Below are positions 49,746 to 58,283 of a stretch of 64,000 bases of DNA, piece after piece. The notes under the pieces are model-generated. The model was given only the letters and a program-made list of their open reading frames with translations, did no database searches and was not told the DNA's origin. Source of the stretch: an uncultured beta proteobacterium. Its GTDB lineage: Bacteria > Pseudomonadota > Gammaproteobacteria > Burkholderiales > Burkholderiaceae_C. The stretch lies in NCBI GenBank assembly GCA_903838565.1, contig CAILZB010000060.1:1-64000 (forward strand), read 5' to 3'. The translations under genes and the position numbers were made by a program. Numbering within the stretch: the stretch's first letter is position 1; the number at the start of each line of letters is the position of its first letter.

Positions 49746-50591
49746 TTGAGAACTCACATTGTGCAGGTCAATAACCAAGCCATCGCCGTGCATGAAAGCG
49801 AAGGCAGTGGCCCCCCGATCGTGTTGGTGCACGGCAATTCCTCATCCGGGCTCACCTTCAGCCGTCAATTGTTCAGTCCACTGGGGAGCGACCATCATCT
49901 GGTCGCGATCGATTTGCCGGGCCATGGAGAGTCCGATCGAGCGCAAGAGCCCGGCACGGGATACAGTGTGCCGGGCTACGCGAAAACCCTGGTGGCGGTG
50001 TGCGAACAACTGGGCTTGAACGACGCCGTCTTTGTCGGCTGGAGCCTGGGCGGGCACGTGGTGCTGGAAGCCAGTGCCCTGCTGCCCCGGGCTGCGGGTT
50101 TCATGATTTTTGGAACGCCGCCGATCGGCTTCCCCCCCGACATGGCGGGCGCCTTCTTCCCGCATCCCGCCATGGCCGCGGCCTTCAAACCGAACTTGAG
50201 CGAAGCGGAAATCGAAGCTTTTGTGGCGGCCTTCTTCAAACCGGGTTCGCCCGCGTCGGCTGAAGCCTTCAAGGCCGATGTTCGGCGCGCTGACGGCAAC
50301 GCGCGCCTGGCTCTGGCGGCGAGCATTCAATCGGGCGGTTACGAAGATGAACTTTCCATCCTGGCGGGCCTGACTGTGCCGCTGGCCATTCTGCACGGAG
50401 AGCAGGAGCAGTTGGTCAGCGGCGCCTATCTGAATGCCTTGGTCGCGCCCACGCTTTGGCGATCAGAGGTGCAAACGGTGGCTGATGCCGGGCACGCCCT
50501 GCACTGGGAGCAACGCTTCAAGTTCAATGCGCTGCTGGACGTGTTTGCGCACCATTGCCAGCGCCGGGCCGCTGCGGCCCGGAACAATTGA
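49746..50591 (+). CDS. Alpha/beta hydrolase
   Basis: About 281 residues. Seen: the oxyanion stretch IVLVHGNSSSGLTF, IDLPGHGESDRA, the nucleophile serine in FVGWSLGGHVVLEA, and the catalytic histidine in DAGHALHWE. The acid position reads HGEQEQLV, with glutamate where aspartate is usual. TTG 49746 was chosen because AGGAG lies nine bases before it; ATG 49683 and GTG 49761 are alternatives. It is followed after 88 bases by a TonB-dependent receptor, so it may cleave an imported ester. Confidence 0.88.
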   Translation: MRTHIVQVNNQAIAVHESEGSGPPIVLVHGNSSSGLTFSRQLFSPLGSDHHLVAIDLPGHGESDRAQEPGTGYSVPGYAKTLVAVCEQLGLNDAVFVGWSLGGHVVLEASALLPRAAGFMIFGTPPIGFPPDMAGAFFPHPAMAAAFKPNLSEAEIEAFVAAFFKPGSPASAEAFKADVRRADGNARLALAASIQSGGYEDELSILAGLTVPLAILHGEQEQLVSGAYLNALVAPTLWRSEVQTVADAGHALHWEQRFKFNALLDVFAHHCQRRAAAARNN

Positions 50592-50679
50592 CGCAGACCA
50601 TCTTTTCAACAATCCGTGGCATTGCCACAACACGATCTTGCATTCAGTGAAGATATATTTAAAACGAGGAGACAAGCCC

Positions 50680-52887
50680 ATGAAATCAGTACACCTTAGC
50701 CGCACCGCCACCCTGCGCTTGCGCGCGTTTTCGAAATCAGTGATTGCGCTGGCGGCGGTGGCCGCCTTGCTGCCCGTTGGCGCCCAGCAGGCAGCGGCCA
50801 CGGACGACGCGCCCACGGCGCTGGCGCCGGTGGTCGTGACCGCGCAAAAGCGCCAGCAGTCCACGCAGGAGGTACCGATTGCGATGACCGTTCTGGGTGC
50901 CGATGCGCTGGAAAAGACCCGCGCCGCCAGCCTGGAAGACCTGCAGCAACTGGTGCCGAGCTTCTCCATGGACGACCAGTCGGGCTACCACACGGTGACG
51001 GTGCGTGGCGTGGGCGGCGGCGGCCGCAATATCGGGTTTGACCCGCGCGTAGGCGTCTATGTGGACGGCATCTACATGGGCCAGTCCCAGGCACTGGACC
51101 AGCCGCTGTTCGATGTCGAGCAGGTGGAAATATTGCGCGGCCCGCAAGGCTATCTGTTTGGTCGCAATACCGTGGCCGGTGCCGTCAACATCACGACCGC
51201 CGCGCCTGCCAGGACGCTGCAAGGGTACGTCAGCGCCGACCTTGGCAGCTACGGCACGCAAAATGTTTCCGCGTCAGTCTCCGGACCGATTGCCGACAAA
51301 GTGTCGGGCAAACTCTCGCTGTCTTCGGAGTCGCACACCGGCTTCATCACCAACGTGAACGACGGACAGAAACTCGACGACCTGAAGCGCGAGACGGTGC
51401 GCGGCCAGTTGCTGTTCCAGGCCAGCGACAAGCTCAAGATAAACGTCGCTGCCGATTCCTCGTATACGAATCAACGCCTGGTCTTGGGCGAGCCTGTGGC
51501 GGCCAGTGGCCAGCAGTTGCCGGGCGGAACATCGATCGGCTCGGTCGACTTCAATGTCACACCCAAGGAAACTACGCACCTCTCGGGTGCCAGCGTGACA
51601 GCCAACTACGCGCTTGACGGCGGCGATACGCTCACGGCCATCGTCGGCCAGCGCAGCACCCGCCAGATCAAGACCAACGACACCGACTACAGCGCGGTTG
51701 ACCAGTTGTCGGTCCATTACTCGGACGACTTCAAGCAGACCTCCGAGGAAGTCCGCATCGCCTCTGCGAACCAGGGCGTTGCGCGCTATGTCGTGGGCGT
51801 GTTTCACCTGAACGAGAGCGCCGACACCGCCCGCGCCGCCAACCTGGGCGCCGCGTTCGGCCCGGCTGCAGGCCTGTCAGTGACGAACAGCGGAACCGTG
51901 AAAACCGACACTTCGGCCTTGTACGGCGCTCTCGATTACGACCTGCTGCCCGCACTGACGTTGAACCTGGGTGCGCGCTACACCCATGAAACCAAGAACG
52001 TGCTGTTCAGCCTGGGCAGTGCTGCGCCCGGACTCGCCGCCGCCTTCGGCATCGGCACGCTCAACGGCTACACCCACTCCAGGGATGAGAACAACCTCTC
52101 GCCCAGCGTGGGCGCAACTTACGCGGTGAGCAAGGAGCAAAACCTTTACGCCAAGTTCTCGCGCGGCTTCAAGAGCGGTGGCTGGAATGTCGATTTCATC
52201 AGCGCGGCCGCGGCCGTCAATCCGTCGTTCAATGCCGAGTCGGTGGACACCTATGAAGTCGGCACCAAGGGACAAATGCTCGGCGGTCGCCTGCGCTACG
52301 ACCTGTCCGTCTACGACAGCTCGTTCAAGAATTTCCAGGTCTTCCAGTTCGTCAACCTGGGTGCCACCAGCGTGCTCCAACTCACGAATGCCGCCGGTGC
52401 GAAATCGAAAGGACTGGACGGCAGCCTGACCTGGCGCGCAAGCAAACAACTGGACCTGGGCGCGAACTTCGGCGTGGTGCACGCCACGTTCAGCAGCTTT
52501 TCCGGCTGTACCGCAACCCAGAGTTGCACCGGCAACCAGCTGCCCTACGCGCCCCAGTTCACCTCGGCCCTGACGGCGAATTACGGCGTGCCGGTGGCCA
52601 GCCTCGGTGGCAAGCTGAACCTCTACGGTGAGTACAGCTACCGCGGCAAGTCCTACTCGGATCCCGTCAACGACCCGGTCACGCAAAGACTGCCCAGCCG
52701 CGAGCTGGTGAACGCGCGTCTCGCGTTCAGCCCGAACGATTCGCATTGGGACTTCAACCTGTGGGCGCACAACGTGTTCAACAAGGACACCGTCACGCTG
52801 CGCGGCCAGGACTTCCTGGGCACCTACATCGTCAAACGGATGGAGCCCCGCATGGTGGGACTCCAGGCCAAATACTTCTTTGACTGA
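50680..52887 (+). CDS. TonB-dependent outer-membrane receptor
   Basis: A 735-residue receptor: signal peptide (about 1-40, cut near QQAAA), TonB-box-like APVVVTAQKRQQ, plug domain (about 55-165; VGVYVDGIYMGQ, VEQVEILRGPQGYLFGRNTV), and a 22-strand barrel. The AQKR-type plug is the style of pesticin/xenobiotic-type receptors frequent in sphingomonads. GAGGAG precedes the ATG. No ExbBD or siderophore genes are near, so the ligand is unknown; the upstream hydrolase and LuxR regulator suggest a specific organic substrate. Confidence 0.93.
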   Translation: MKSVHLSRTATLRLRAFSKSVIALAAVAALLPVGAQQAAATDDAPTALAPVVVTAQKRQQSTQEVPIAMTVLGADALEKTRAASLEDLQQLVPSFSMDDQSGYHTVTVRGVGGGGRNIGFDPRVGVYVDGIYMGQSQALDQPLFDVEQVEILRGPQGYLFGRNTVAGAVNITTAAPARTLQGYVSADLGSYGTQNVSASVSGPIADKVSGKLSLSSESHTGFITNVNDGQKLDDLKRETVRGQLLFQASDKLKINVAADSSYTNQRLVLGEPVAASGQQLPGGTSIGSVDFNVTPKETTHLSGASVTANYALDGGDTLTAIVGQRSTRQIKTNDTDYSAVDQLSVHYSDDFKQTSEEVRIASANQGVARYVVGVFHLNESADTARAANLGAAFGPAAGLSVTNSGTVKTDTSALYGALDYDLLPALTLNLGARYTHETKNVLFSLGSAAPGLAAAFGIGTLNGYTHSRDENNLSPSVGATYAVSKEQNLYAKFSRGFKSGGWNVDFISAAAAVNPSFNAESVDTYEVGTKGQMLGGRLRYDLSVYDSSFKNFQVFQFVNLGATSVLQLTNAAGAKSKGLDGSLTWRASKQLDLGANFGVVHATFSSFSGCTATQSCTGNQLPYAPQFTSALTANYGVPVASLGGKLNLYGEYSYRGKSYSDPVNDPVTQRLPSRELVNARLAFSPNDSHWDFNLWAHNVFNKDTVTLRGQDFLGTYIVKRMEPRMVGLQAKYFFD

Positions 52888-52895
52888 TGGCTTGA

Positions 52896-52913
52896 GCCTC
52901 GTCCCGGCGAGGC
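52896..52913. terminator. Hairpin between convergent receptor and peptidase genes
   Basis: GCCTCG and CGAGGC form a six-base stem around TCCCGG in the 42-base gap between two convergent genes. There is no T-run, so termination is only a suggestion. Confidence 0.3.
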
Positions 52914-52929
52914 CGGTGCGGCCACCGAA

Positions 52930-54081
52930 TCAGCGCAATCGATCCCGCACCGCCAGCACCGGCAGCAGCACGCTGGCGCCCAGCTTCTTCGAGCGCTCGC
53001 CGCTCCAGCCGCAGGCCTCGTCGGGCAGGTCGGCGTTGTCCTTGAACGGCATCTCGATGGTGTAGGCGAGGCAGTCGAAGTTCTGCCCGACCCAGTTCGT
53101 GGCCAGCGTCAGATTCGCTTGGCCGGGCGCGCAGCGGCCGTAGCCGTGGCCGGTCTGAAAGTCCGGGCAGGTCGCGAGCCAGGACGCCTTGAAGGCGTCT
53201 TCCAGAGCGGCAATGCGCGGCGTGTAGCCGGGGTTGCCTTCGGTGCCTGCGACAAAGTTGTAGGGCAGCGACTCGTCGCCGTGCGCATCCAGGAACAGGT
53301 CCGCGCCGATTTCCAACATCCGCTGGCGCACCAGAAACACCTCGGGCGATTCCTCCATGCTCGGCGCCTCCCACTCGCGGTTCAGATTTGCGCCGCTGGC
53401 GTTGGTGCGCAGGTTGCCGCGCACCGCGCCGTCAGGGTTCATGTTCGGCACGATGTAGAAGACGCAGCGCTGCAGCAGCAGCCGGCTTACCGGGTCGTCC
53501 GCGTCCAGGAGACGCTCCAGAAAGCCCTCGACAAACCACTCGGCCATGCTCTCGCCCGGGTGCTGGCGCGCGATCAGCCAGACCTTCTTTCTTTGCTCCA
53601 GCAACGTGGCGCTGCGAGCGTCGCTGACGCACAGCAGCGTCATGTCGCGGCCGTCCAGCGTGGCGCCCAGGCGCTCGAGCCGGACCAGCTCGGACTGCGC
53701 GGCGGAGCCGATCAAGTCCAGATGCCGTTCCCAGGAATAGGGTTCGAAGTAGGCGAAATAGATCGCGTTCGCGCCCGGTGTGATCTGCGCGCTCATCACC
53801 TGAGCGTCGTACTGCGTGGGGATGCGAAACCAATGCTGGCGGTCTTCACTGGCGAGCACGCGGTAGCCTGCCCAGCCCTTGGGATAGGCGCTGGTACCGG
53901 CATTCAGGAAGCGCAGGTTCACGCTGACGCCTGCCGCACCGTGCAGGCAGAAGTGAAACCACTGGGCGAATTCGGACGCGCTGTCGCGCCGGATGTGGAG
54001 TTCGATGTTCGCCGGGTCAGCCAGGCTCACGACTTCAATGGCGCCGGAGTCGAAAGCCGTGGAGATGTGCAGTGTGGTCAT
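52930..54081 (-). CDS. M14 cytosolic-type carboxypeptidase
   Basis: A 383-residue protein with an N-terminal beta domain (about 1-125) ahead of an M14 catalytic domain, the layout of cytosolic carboxypeptidase-like (Nna1/AGBL-related) enzymes. Zinc and catalytic residues: RQHPGESMAEW (His, Glu), then DLFLDAHGDES (His), and the late glutamate in LAYTIEMPF. ANLNREWEAPS is also conserved. No signal peptide. It lies five bases after the proline iminopeptidase stop, or overlaps it if ATG 54093 is used, so the two form an operon for peptide breakdown or tail trimming. Confidence 0.9.
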   Translation of the reverse strand: MTTLHISTAFDSGAIEVVSLADPANIELHIRRDSASEFAQWFHFCLHGAAGVSVNLRFLNAGTSAYPKGWAGYRVLASEDRQHWFRIPTQYDAQVMSAQITPGANAIYFAYFEPYSWERHLDLIGSAAQSELVRLERLGATLDGRDMTLLCVSDARSATLLEQRKKVWLIARQHPGESMAEWFVEGFLERLLDADDPVSRLLLQRCVFYIVPNMNPDGAVRGNLRTNASGANLNREWEAPSMEESPEVFLVRQRMLEIGADLFLDAHGDESLPYNFVAGTEGNPGYTPRIAALEDAFKASWLATCPDFQTGHGYGRCAPGQANLTLATNWVGQNFDCLAYTIEMPFKDNADLPDEACGWSGERSKKLGASVLLPVLAVRDRLR

Positions 54082-54085
54082 GGGG

Positions 54086-55057
54086 TCAATCAAATAGGTG
54101 ATTCGTTTTGAACTGTTCCGTCGCAGCCACCAGCGCGGCGGCGGTGCCGGGCTCCAGCGCCGCGTGGCCCGCGTCTTCGACGATGGTCAGTCGGGCTTCG
54201 GGCCAGGCTTGATGAAGGCGATACGCGGTGGCGGGCGGGCACACCACATCGTAGCGTCCCTGCACGATCACGGCCGGCAGATGGCGGATGCGCTGCACGC
54301 CGCGCAGCAGCTGATCGTCCGAAAAGAACCCGCGGTGCACAAAGTAGTGTGCCTCGAGCCGACCCACCGCCAGGCTGACGGCGTCAGAGCCAAATTCCTC
54401 GACGGTCTGGGGATGCGGCAGCAGGTGCAGACAGGCGCCCTCGTAGCGGCTCCAGGCGCGCGCGGCCCGTGCGTTCTGCGCCGGGTCGTCACTGAACAGG
54501 CGAGCGGCGTAGGCCGCCAACAAATCGCTGCGTTCCTGTTCGGGAATGGGCGCGACAAACTGGTCTCGGGCTTGGGGAAAGAACCATCCCATGCCATGCA
54601 TGAACCAGTCGATCTCGGCCGGCGTGCACAGGAAGATGCCGCGCAATACAAAGCCGGTGCAACATTCAGGGTGTTCCTGTCCGTAGGCCAACGCCAGGGT
54701 CGAGCCCCAGGAGCCGCCAAACACCAGCCAGCGCGCTATCCCCAGCATGTCACGCAGGCGTTCGATGTCCTCCACCAGCAAGGGCGTGCTGTTGTTGCGC
54801 ACCTCGCCCAACGGCGTCGAGCGCCCGGCGCCGCGCTGCTCAAAGAGAACGATGCGGTAGTAGGCCGGATCAAAGAAGCGCCGGTGCAGGGGCGACAGAC
54901 CGGCACCCGGCCCGCCGTGCAGGAACAGCACCGGCTCGCCCTGAGGGTTGCCGCACTCCTCCCAATACAGCGTGTGCAAGTCGTCCACCGGCAGCATGCC
55001 GCTGCGGTAGGGCTCGATCGGAGGGAACAGGCAGGAGGGCTGAGTGGGGTCTGTCAT
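54086..55057 (-). CDS. pip: Proline iminopeptidase
   Basis: A 323-residue serine peptidase (S33) that removes N-terminal proline. Seen: YWEECGNPQGEPVLFLHGGP with the HGGPGAG oxyanion loop, VLFEQRGAGRSTP, the nucleophile in LVFGGSWGSTLALAY, VQGRYDVVCPP (acid) and DAGHAALEPG (His). ATG 55057 gives the usual start (MTDPTQPSCLFPPIEPYRSG); an earlier ATG at 55114 adds an unusual extension. Confidence 0.95.
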   Translation of the reverse strand: MTDPTQPSCLFPPIEPYRSGMLPVDDLHTLYWEECGNPQGEPVLFLHGGPGAGLSPLHRRFFDPAYYRIVLFEQRGAGRSTPLGEVRNNSTPLLVEDIERLRDMLGIARWLVFGGSWGSTLALAYGQEHPECCTGFVLRGIFLCTPAEIDWFMHGMGWFFPQARDQFVAPIPEQERSDLLAAYAARLFSDDPAQNARAARAWSRYEGACLHLLPHPQTVEEFGSDAVSLAVGRLEAHYFVHRGFFSDDQLLRGVQRIRHLPAVIVQGRYDVVCPPATAYRLHQAWPEARLTIVEDAGHAALEPGTAAALVAATEQFKTNHLFD

Positions 55058-55198
55058 GCGGCGCAGGCGGGTTTGGAAACGAGTGTCGGAGAGCAAATCT
55101 TCGCACAGGTGCACGGTCCACGCCTGCCGAGCAGTGATCCAGACCTAGGGTTTCCCCTTGCCTTGACAGGTCTCAATCAAGCCATTCTGGCGCACTTT

Positions 55199-55231
55199 CG
55201 CGGTAAAGTGGAAACCTTCCCATTTTCCGCG
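55199..55231. promoter_or_regulatory. 33-base imperfect palindrome before the sugar ABC operon
   Basis: CGCGGTAAAGTGGAAA and its partner CTTCCCATTTTCCGCG pair at 12 of 16 positions around a single central base. It ends five bases before the ribosome site GGAGAC of the solute-binding protein gene. It may be a repressor site for glucoside control or an RNA stem. A TTGACA (55163-55168) lies upstream, but no good -10 follows it. Confidence 0.45.
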
Positions 55232-55244
55232 GCCGGAGACAAAA

Positions 55245-56501
55245 ATGCATTCAACTGTGACCCGTATCGCGGGCAAAATTCTTGCCTTGACAGCCCTGTT
55301 TCTGGTCTCCAGTGTGGCGCAGACTCAGAGCCTGTCGGTGACGGCCTATCCGGCGGTGGACAAGATCATCGAGGCCGCGATTCCGCTGTGGAAGAAGAAG
55401 CATCCCGACGTGGAGATCAAATTGGTGAGCCGCTCCATGGAGGACCACCACAAGGCCATGTCCACGGCCCTGTCCACATCCAGCAATCTGCCGGATGTGA
55501 TGGCGCTGGAGTTCGGCTACCTCGGGCGCTTTGCCGCAGGCGGCGGCTTTGAAGACCTGGCGCAGCCGCCGTACCGCATAGGGGATGTGAAATCGCGCTT
55601 CGTTCCCTTTGCCTTCAAGCAGGCCACGACCGCCGCGGGCGCCATCGTCGCCGCACCCACGGACATCGGTCCGGGCACCTTGCTGTACCGCGTTGACGTG
55701 CTGAAGAAGGCCGGCGTCACCGAAGCCGAGCTGACGCAGTCCTGGGATTCCTTTGTGGCCTCGGGCGTGAAGATCAAGGCCGCCACCGGCGCCTACCTGG
55801 TGGCGCACGCGCGCGACATCAAGGAGATCATGATCCGCTCCAACGTCAAGCCGGGCGAGGGCCTGTACTTCGATGCGACCGGCAAGGTGCTGGTGGACTC
55901 GCCGCGCTTCGTGCGCGCCTTTGAGCTCTCGCGCAAGGTGCGCCAACAAAAGCTCGACGGCAAGATCGGCGGCTGGTCCACCGAATGGTCGCAGGGCTTC
56001 AAGAACGGCACCATCGCCACGCAGATGTCGGGCGCCTGGCTGGCCGCGCAGATGGCCAGCTGGATCGCACCGACCACCAAGGGTCTGTGGCGCGCATCCC
56101 AACTCCCCGAAAAATCCTGGAGCGCCTGGGGCGGCACCTTCTATGCCATCCCCAAGGCCGCGAAGAACAAGGCCCTGGCCTGGGAGTTCATCCAGCTCAT
56201 GACGCTCAGCCGTGAAGCGCAGCTCAGCGCCTTCAAGGTGCAGGACGCTTTCCCGGCGCTGCTGGAAGCGCAGACCGACCCGTTCTTTGACCAGCCGATC
56301 GAGTTCCTGGGCGGGCAAAAGGCGCGCCTGCTGTGGCGCGAGGCGGCGCTCAAGATCAACGCCATCGACGTGAACAAGCTCGATCCGATTGCCGACGAGA
56401 TCATCAACACCGAGCTGGACAAGGTGCTGGACCAGGGCAAGGACATCCCGGCAGCGCTGGCCGATGCCAAGTCGCTGATCGAACGGCGCGTGCGCCGATA
56501 A
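55245..56501 (+). CDS. ABC sugar transporter, solute-binding protein
   Basis: A 418-residue periplasmic protein of the carbohydrate (family 1, UgpB/MalE-like) type. The signal peptide ends near residue 26 (SSVAQTQS). The mature part has SVTAYPAVDKIIEAAIPLWK, TDIGPGTLLYRVDVLKKAGV and a C-terminal GTFYAIPKAAKNKALAWEFI. It is the first gene of an operon with two permeases, a GH1 beta-glucosidase and an ATPase, so the ligand is probably a beta-linked glucoside (inference). Confidence 0.92.
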   Translation: MHSTVTRIAGKILALTALFLVSSVAQTQSLSVTAYPAVDKIIEAAIPLWKKKHPDVEIKLVSRSMEDHHKAMSTALSTSSNLPDVMALEFGYLGRFAAGGGFEDLAQPPYRIGDVKSRFVPFAFKQATTAAGAIVAAPTDIGPGTLLYRVDVLKKAGVTEAELTQSWDSFVASGVKIKAATGAYLVAHARDIKEIMIRSNVKPGEGLYFDATGKVLVDSPRFVRAFELSRKVRQQKLDGKIGGWSTEWSQGFKNGTIATQMSGAWLAAQMASWIAPTTKGLWRASQLPEKSWSAWGGTFYAIPKAAKNKALAWEFIQLMTLSREAQLSAFKVQDAFPALLEAQTDPFFDQPIEFLGGQKARLLWREAALKINAIDVNKLDPIADEIINTELDKVLDQGKDIPAALADAKSLIERRVRR

Positions 56502-56503
56502 AC

Positions 56504-57442
56504 ATGATGGCCATGAAGCGCTTGCCGCGCCTGTCGCCCGAGTGGGCGCCCTATGTTTTCCTGAGCCCGTTCCTGCTGCTGTTCGCGGTGTTCGGCATCT
56601 TCCCGCTCGTGTTCTCGTTCTATCTGGCGTTCCAGTCCTGGGAGCCGACCGCGGGCCTGTCGGCGATGAAGTTCGTGGGCTTGGAGAACTTTGTGTTCGC
56701 GCTGACGGACGAGTGGTTCTGGAAGTCGCTGAAGAACACGTTCTGGCTCGCCACGGCGGCGGGCGTGCCCCAGCATCTGGTGGCGATTCCGCTGGCGTTC
56801 TTCATTCACTCCTCCTTCAAGCGCTGGCGCAACGCGGTCGTGGGTTTTTATTTTCTGCCCTACATCACCTCCACCGTGGCCATTGCCATGATGTTCAACA
56901 CGCTGTTCTCCACCGACTACGGCATGATCAACGTTGGGCTGAATGCCCTGGGTCAAATCCCGGGCTTTAGCTGGCTCATGCCGGCGCAGCCGATTGACTG
57001 GCTGAACCACGCCGAGAACGTCAAGCCCGCCGTGGCGCTGGTGGTGTTCTGGCGCTACCTGGGCTTCAACACGGTGCTCTATCTGGCCGCGCTGCAGACC
57101 ATTCCCGCCGACATCTACGAGGCCGCCACCATGGACGGCGCCGGGCGCTGGCAGCAGTTCTGGTTCATCACGCTGCCCAGCTTGAAACCCATGATCTATT
57201 TCGGCGTGACGCTGTCGGTGATCGGCGGCCTGCAGCTGTTCGAGGAGCCCTTCATCCTGACCGGCGGACGCGGCGGCACCGATCAGGCCGGCATGACCAC
57301 GGCCATGTACATGTACCGCACGGCCTTCGAGTTCAACGACTTCGGCACGGCCAGCGCGCTCTCCTGGTTGCTGTTCGTGTTTGTCGCCGTGCTGACCTGG
57401 GTCACGAACAAGGCCTTTGCCGAGCGAAAGGCAGCCGCATGA
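56504..57442 (+). CDS. ABC sugar transporter, permease (MalF/UgpA type)
   Basis: A 312-residue membrane protein with six predicted spans. The EAA loop is EAATMDGAGRWQQFWFITLP. ATG 56504 directly follows the binding-protein stop; ATG 56507 is the next codon. Its stop overlaps the second permease as ATGA, implying coupled translation. Confidence 0.93.
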   Translation: MMAMKRLPRLSPEWAPYVFLSPFLLLFAVFGIFPLVFSFYLAFQSWEPTAGLSAMKFVGLENFVFALTDEWFWKSLKNTFWLATAAGVPQHLVAIPLAFFIHSSFKRWRNAVVGFYFLPYITSTVAIAMMFNTLFSTDYGMINVGLNALGQIPGFSWLMPAQPIDWLNHAENVKPAVALVVFWRYLGFNTVLYLAALQTIPADIYEAATMDGAGRWQQFWFITLPSLKPMIYFGVTLSVIGGLQLFEEPFILTGGRGGTDQAGMTTAMYMYRTAFEFNDFGTASALSWLLFVFVAVLTWVTNKAFAERKAAA

Positions 57443-58269
57443 TGGCACGCGATCGTCTTGCCCCCTGGGCCGCTTACCTGCTGGTGGGCGTGGGCACACT
57501 CATCATGCTGGCGCCGTTCTACTTCATGTTCGTGTTCGCCACGCATTCGCGCAGCGACATCTTCAGCCTGCCCCCGCCGATGTGGTTTGGCCAGGACTTC
57601 ATGCTCAACTTCGCCGTGCTGACCGAGCGCATTGCGTTCTGGCGCAGCCTGGGCTGGAGCCTGTACGTGGCGCTGGCCGCCACCGCGCTCACACTGCTGT
57701 TTTGCAGCATGGGCGGCTACGCGTTTGCGATGTTCGAGTTCCGCTTCAAGAAGCCGCTGTTCACGCTCGTGATGGGCACGATGCTGCTGCCGTCGTTCCT
57801 GGGAATGATCCCCAGCTTCATGATCATGGACGCCTTCGGCTGGATCGACCAGCCGCGCGCGCTGTACATCCCCGGCGCGGCCAGCGCCTTCGGCATCTTC
57901 ATGATGCGCCAGTTCGTCGCCTCCAGCATCCCGCGCGACCTGATCGAGGCCGCGCGCATGGACGGCTGCGGCGAGCTGCGCATCTACTGGAGCGTCGTGC
58001 TGCCGCTGCTGCAGCCGGCTCTAGGCACGCTGGGACTCATCACCTTCATCGGCTCCTGGAACAACTTCATCGGCCCGCTGATCCTGATGCGCTCGCCCGA
58101 GATGTACACCTTGCCGCTGGCGCTGCGCAGCCTGCAAAGCCCGGTCAACACCGAGTGGGGCGCGCTCATTGCGGGTGCGGCCATCGCCACCTTGCCGCTG
58201 CTGGTGCTGTTTGCCATTTCTTCGCGCCGTCTCATCGACGGCCTCACCGCCGGCGCTGTGCGCGGCTAA
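57439..58269 (+). CDS. ABC sugar transporter, permease (MalG/UgpE type)
   Basis: A 276-residue membrane protein with six spans. The EAA loop is EAARMDGCGELRIYWSVVLP. It pairs with the preceding permease to form the translocation channel. The start overlaps the upstream stop by four bases; the glucosidase gene follows after 14 bases. Confidence 0.93.
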   Translation: MMARDRLAPWAAYLLVGVGTLIMLAPFYFMFVFATHSRSDIFSLPPPMWFGQDFMLNFAVLTERIAFWRSLGWSLYVALAATALTLLFCSMGGYAFAMFEFRFKKPLFTLVMGTMLLPSFLGMIPSFMIMDAFGWIDQPRALYIPGAASAFGIFMMRQFVASSIPRDLIEAARMDGCGELRIYWSVVLPLLQPALGTLGLITFIGSWNNFIGPLILMRSPEMYTLPLALRSLQSPVNTEWGALIAGAAIATLPLLVLFAISSRRLIDGLTAGAVRG

Positions 58270-58283
58270 CCATTTTCATCTCC

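Noticed and set aside
55163-55190. TTGACA as a promoter of the sugar ABC operon
   Set aside because: No acceptable -10 follows at 16-18 bases, so it was mentioned but not called.
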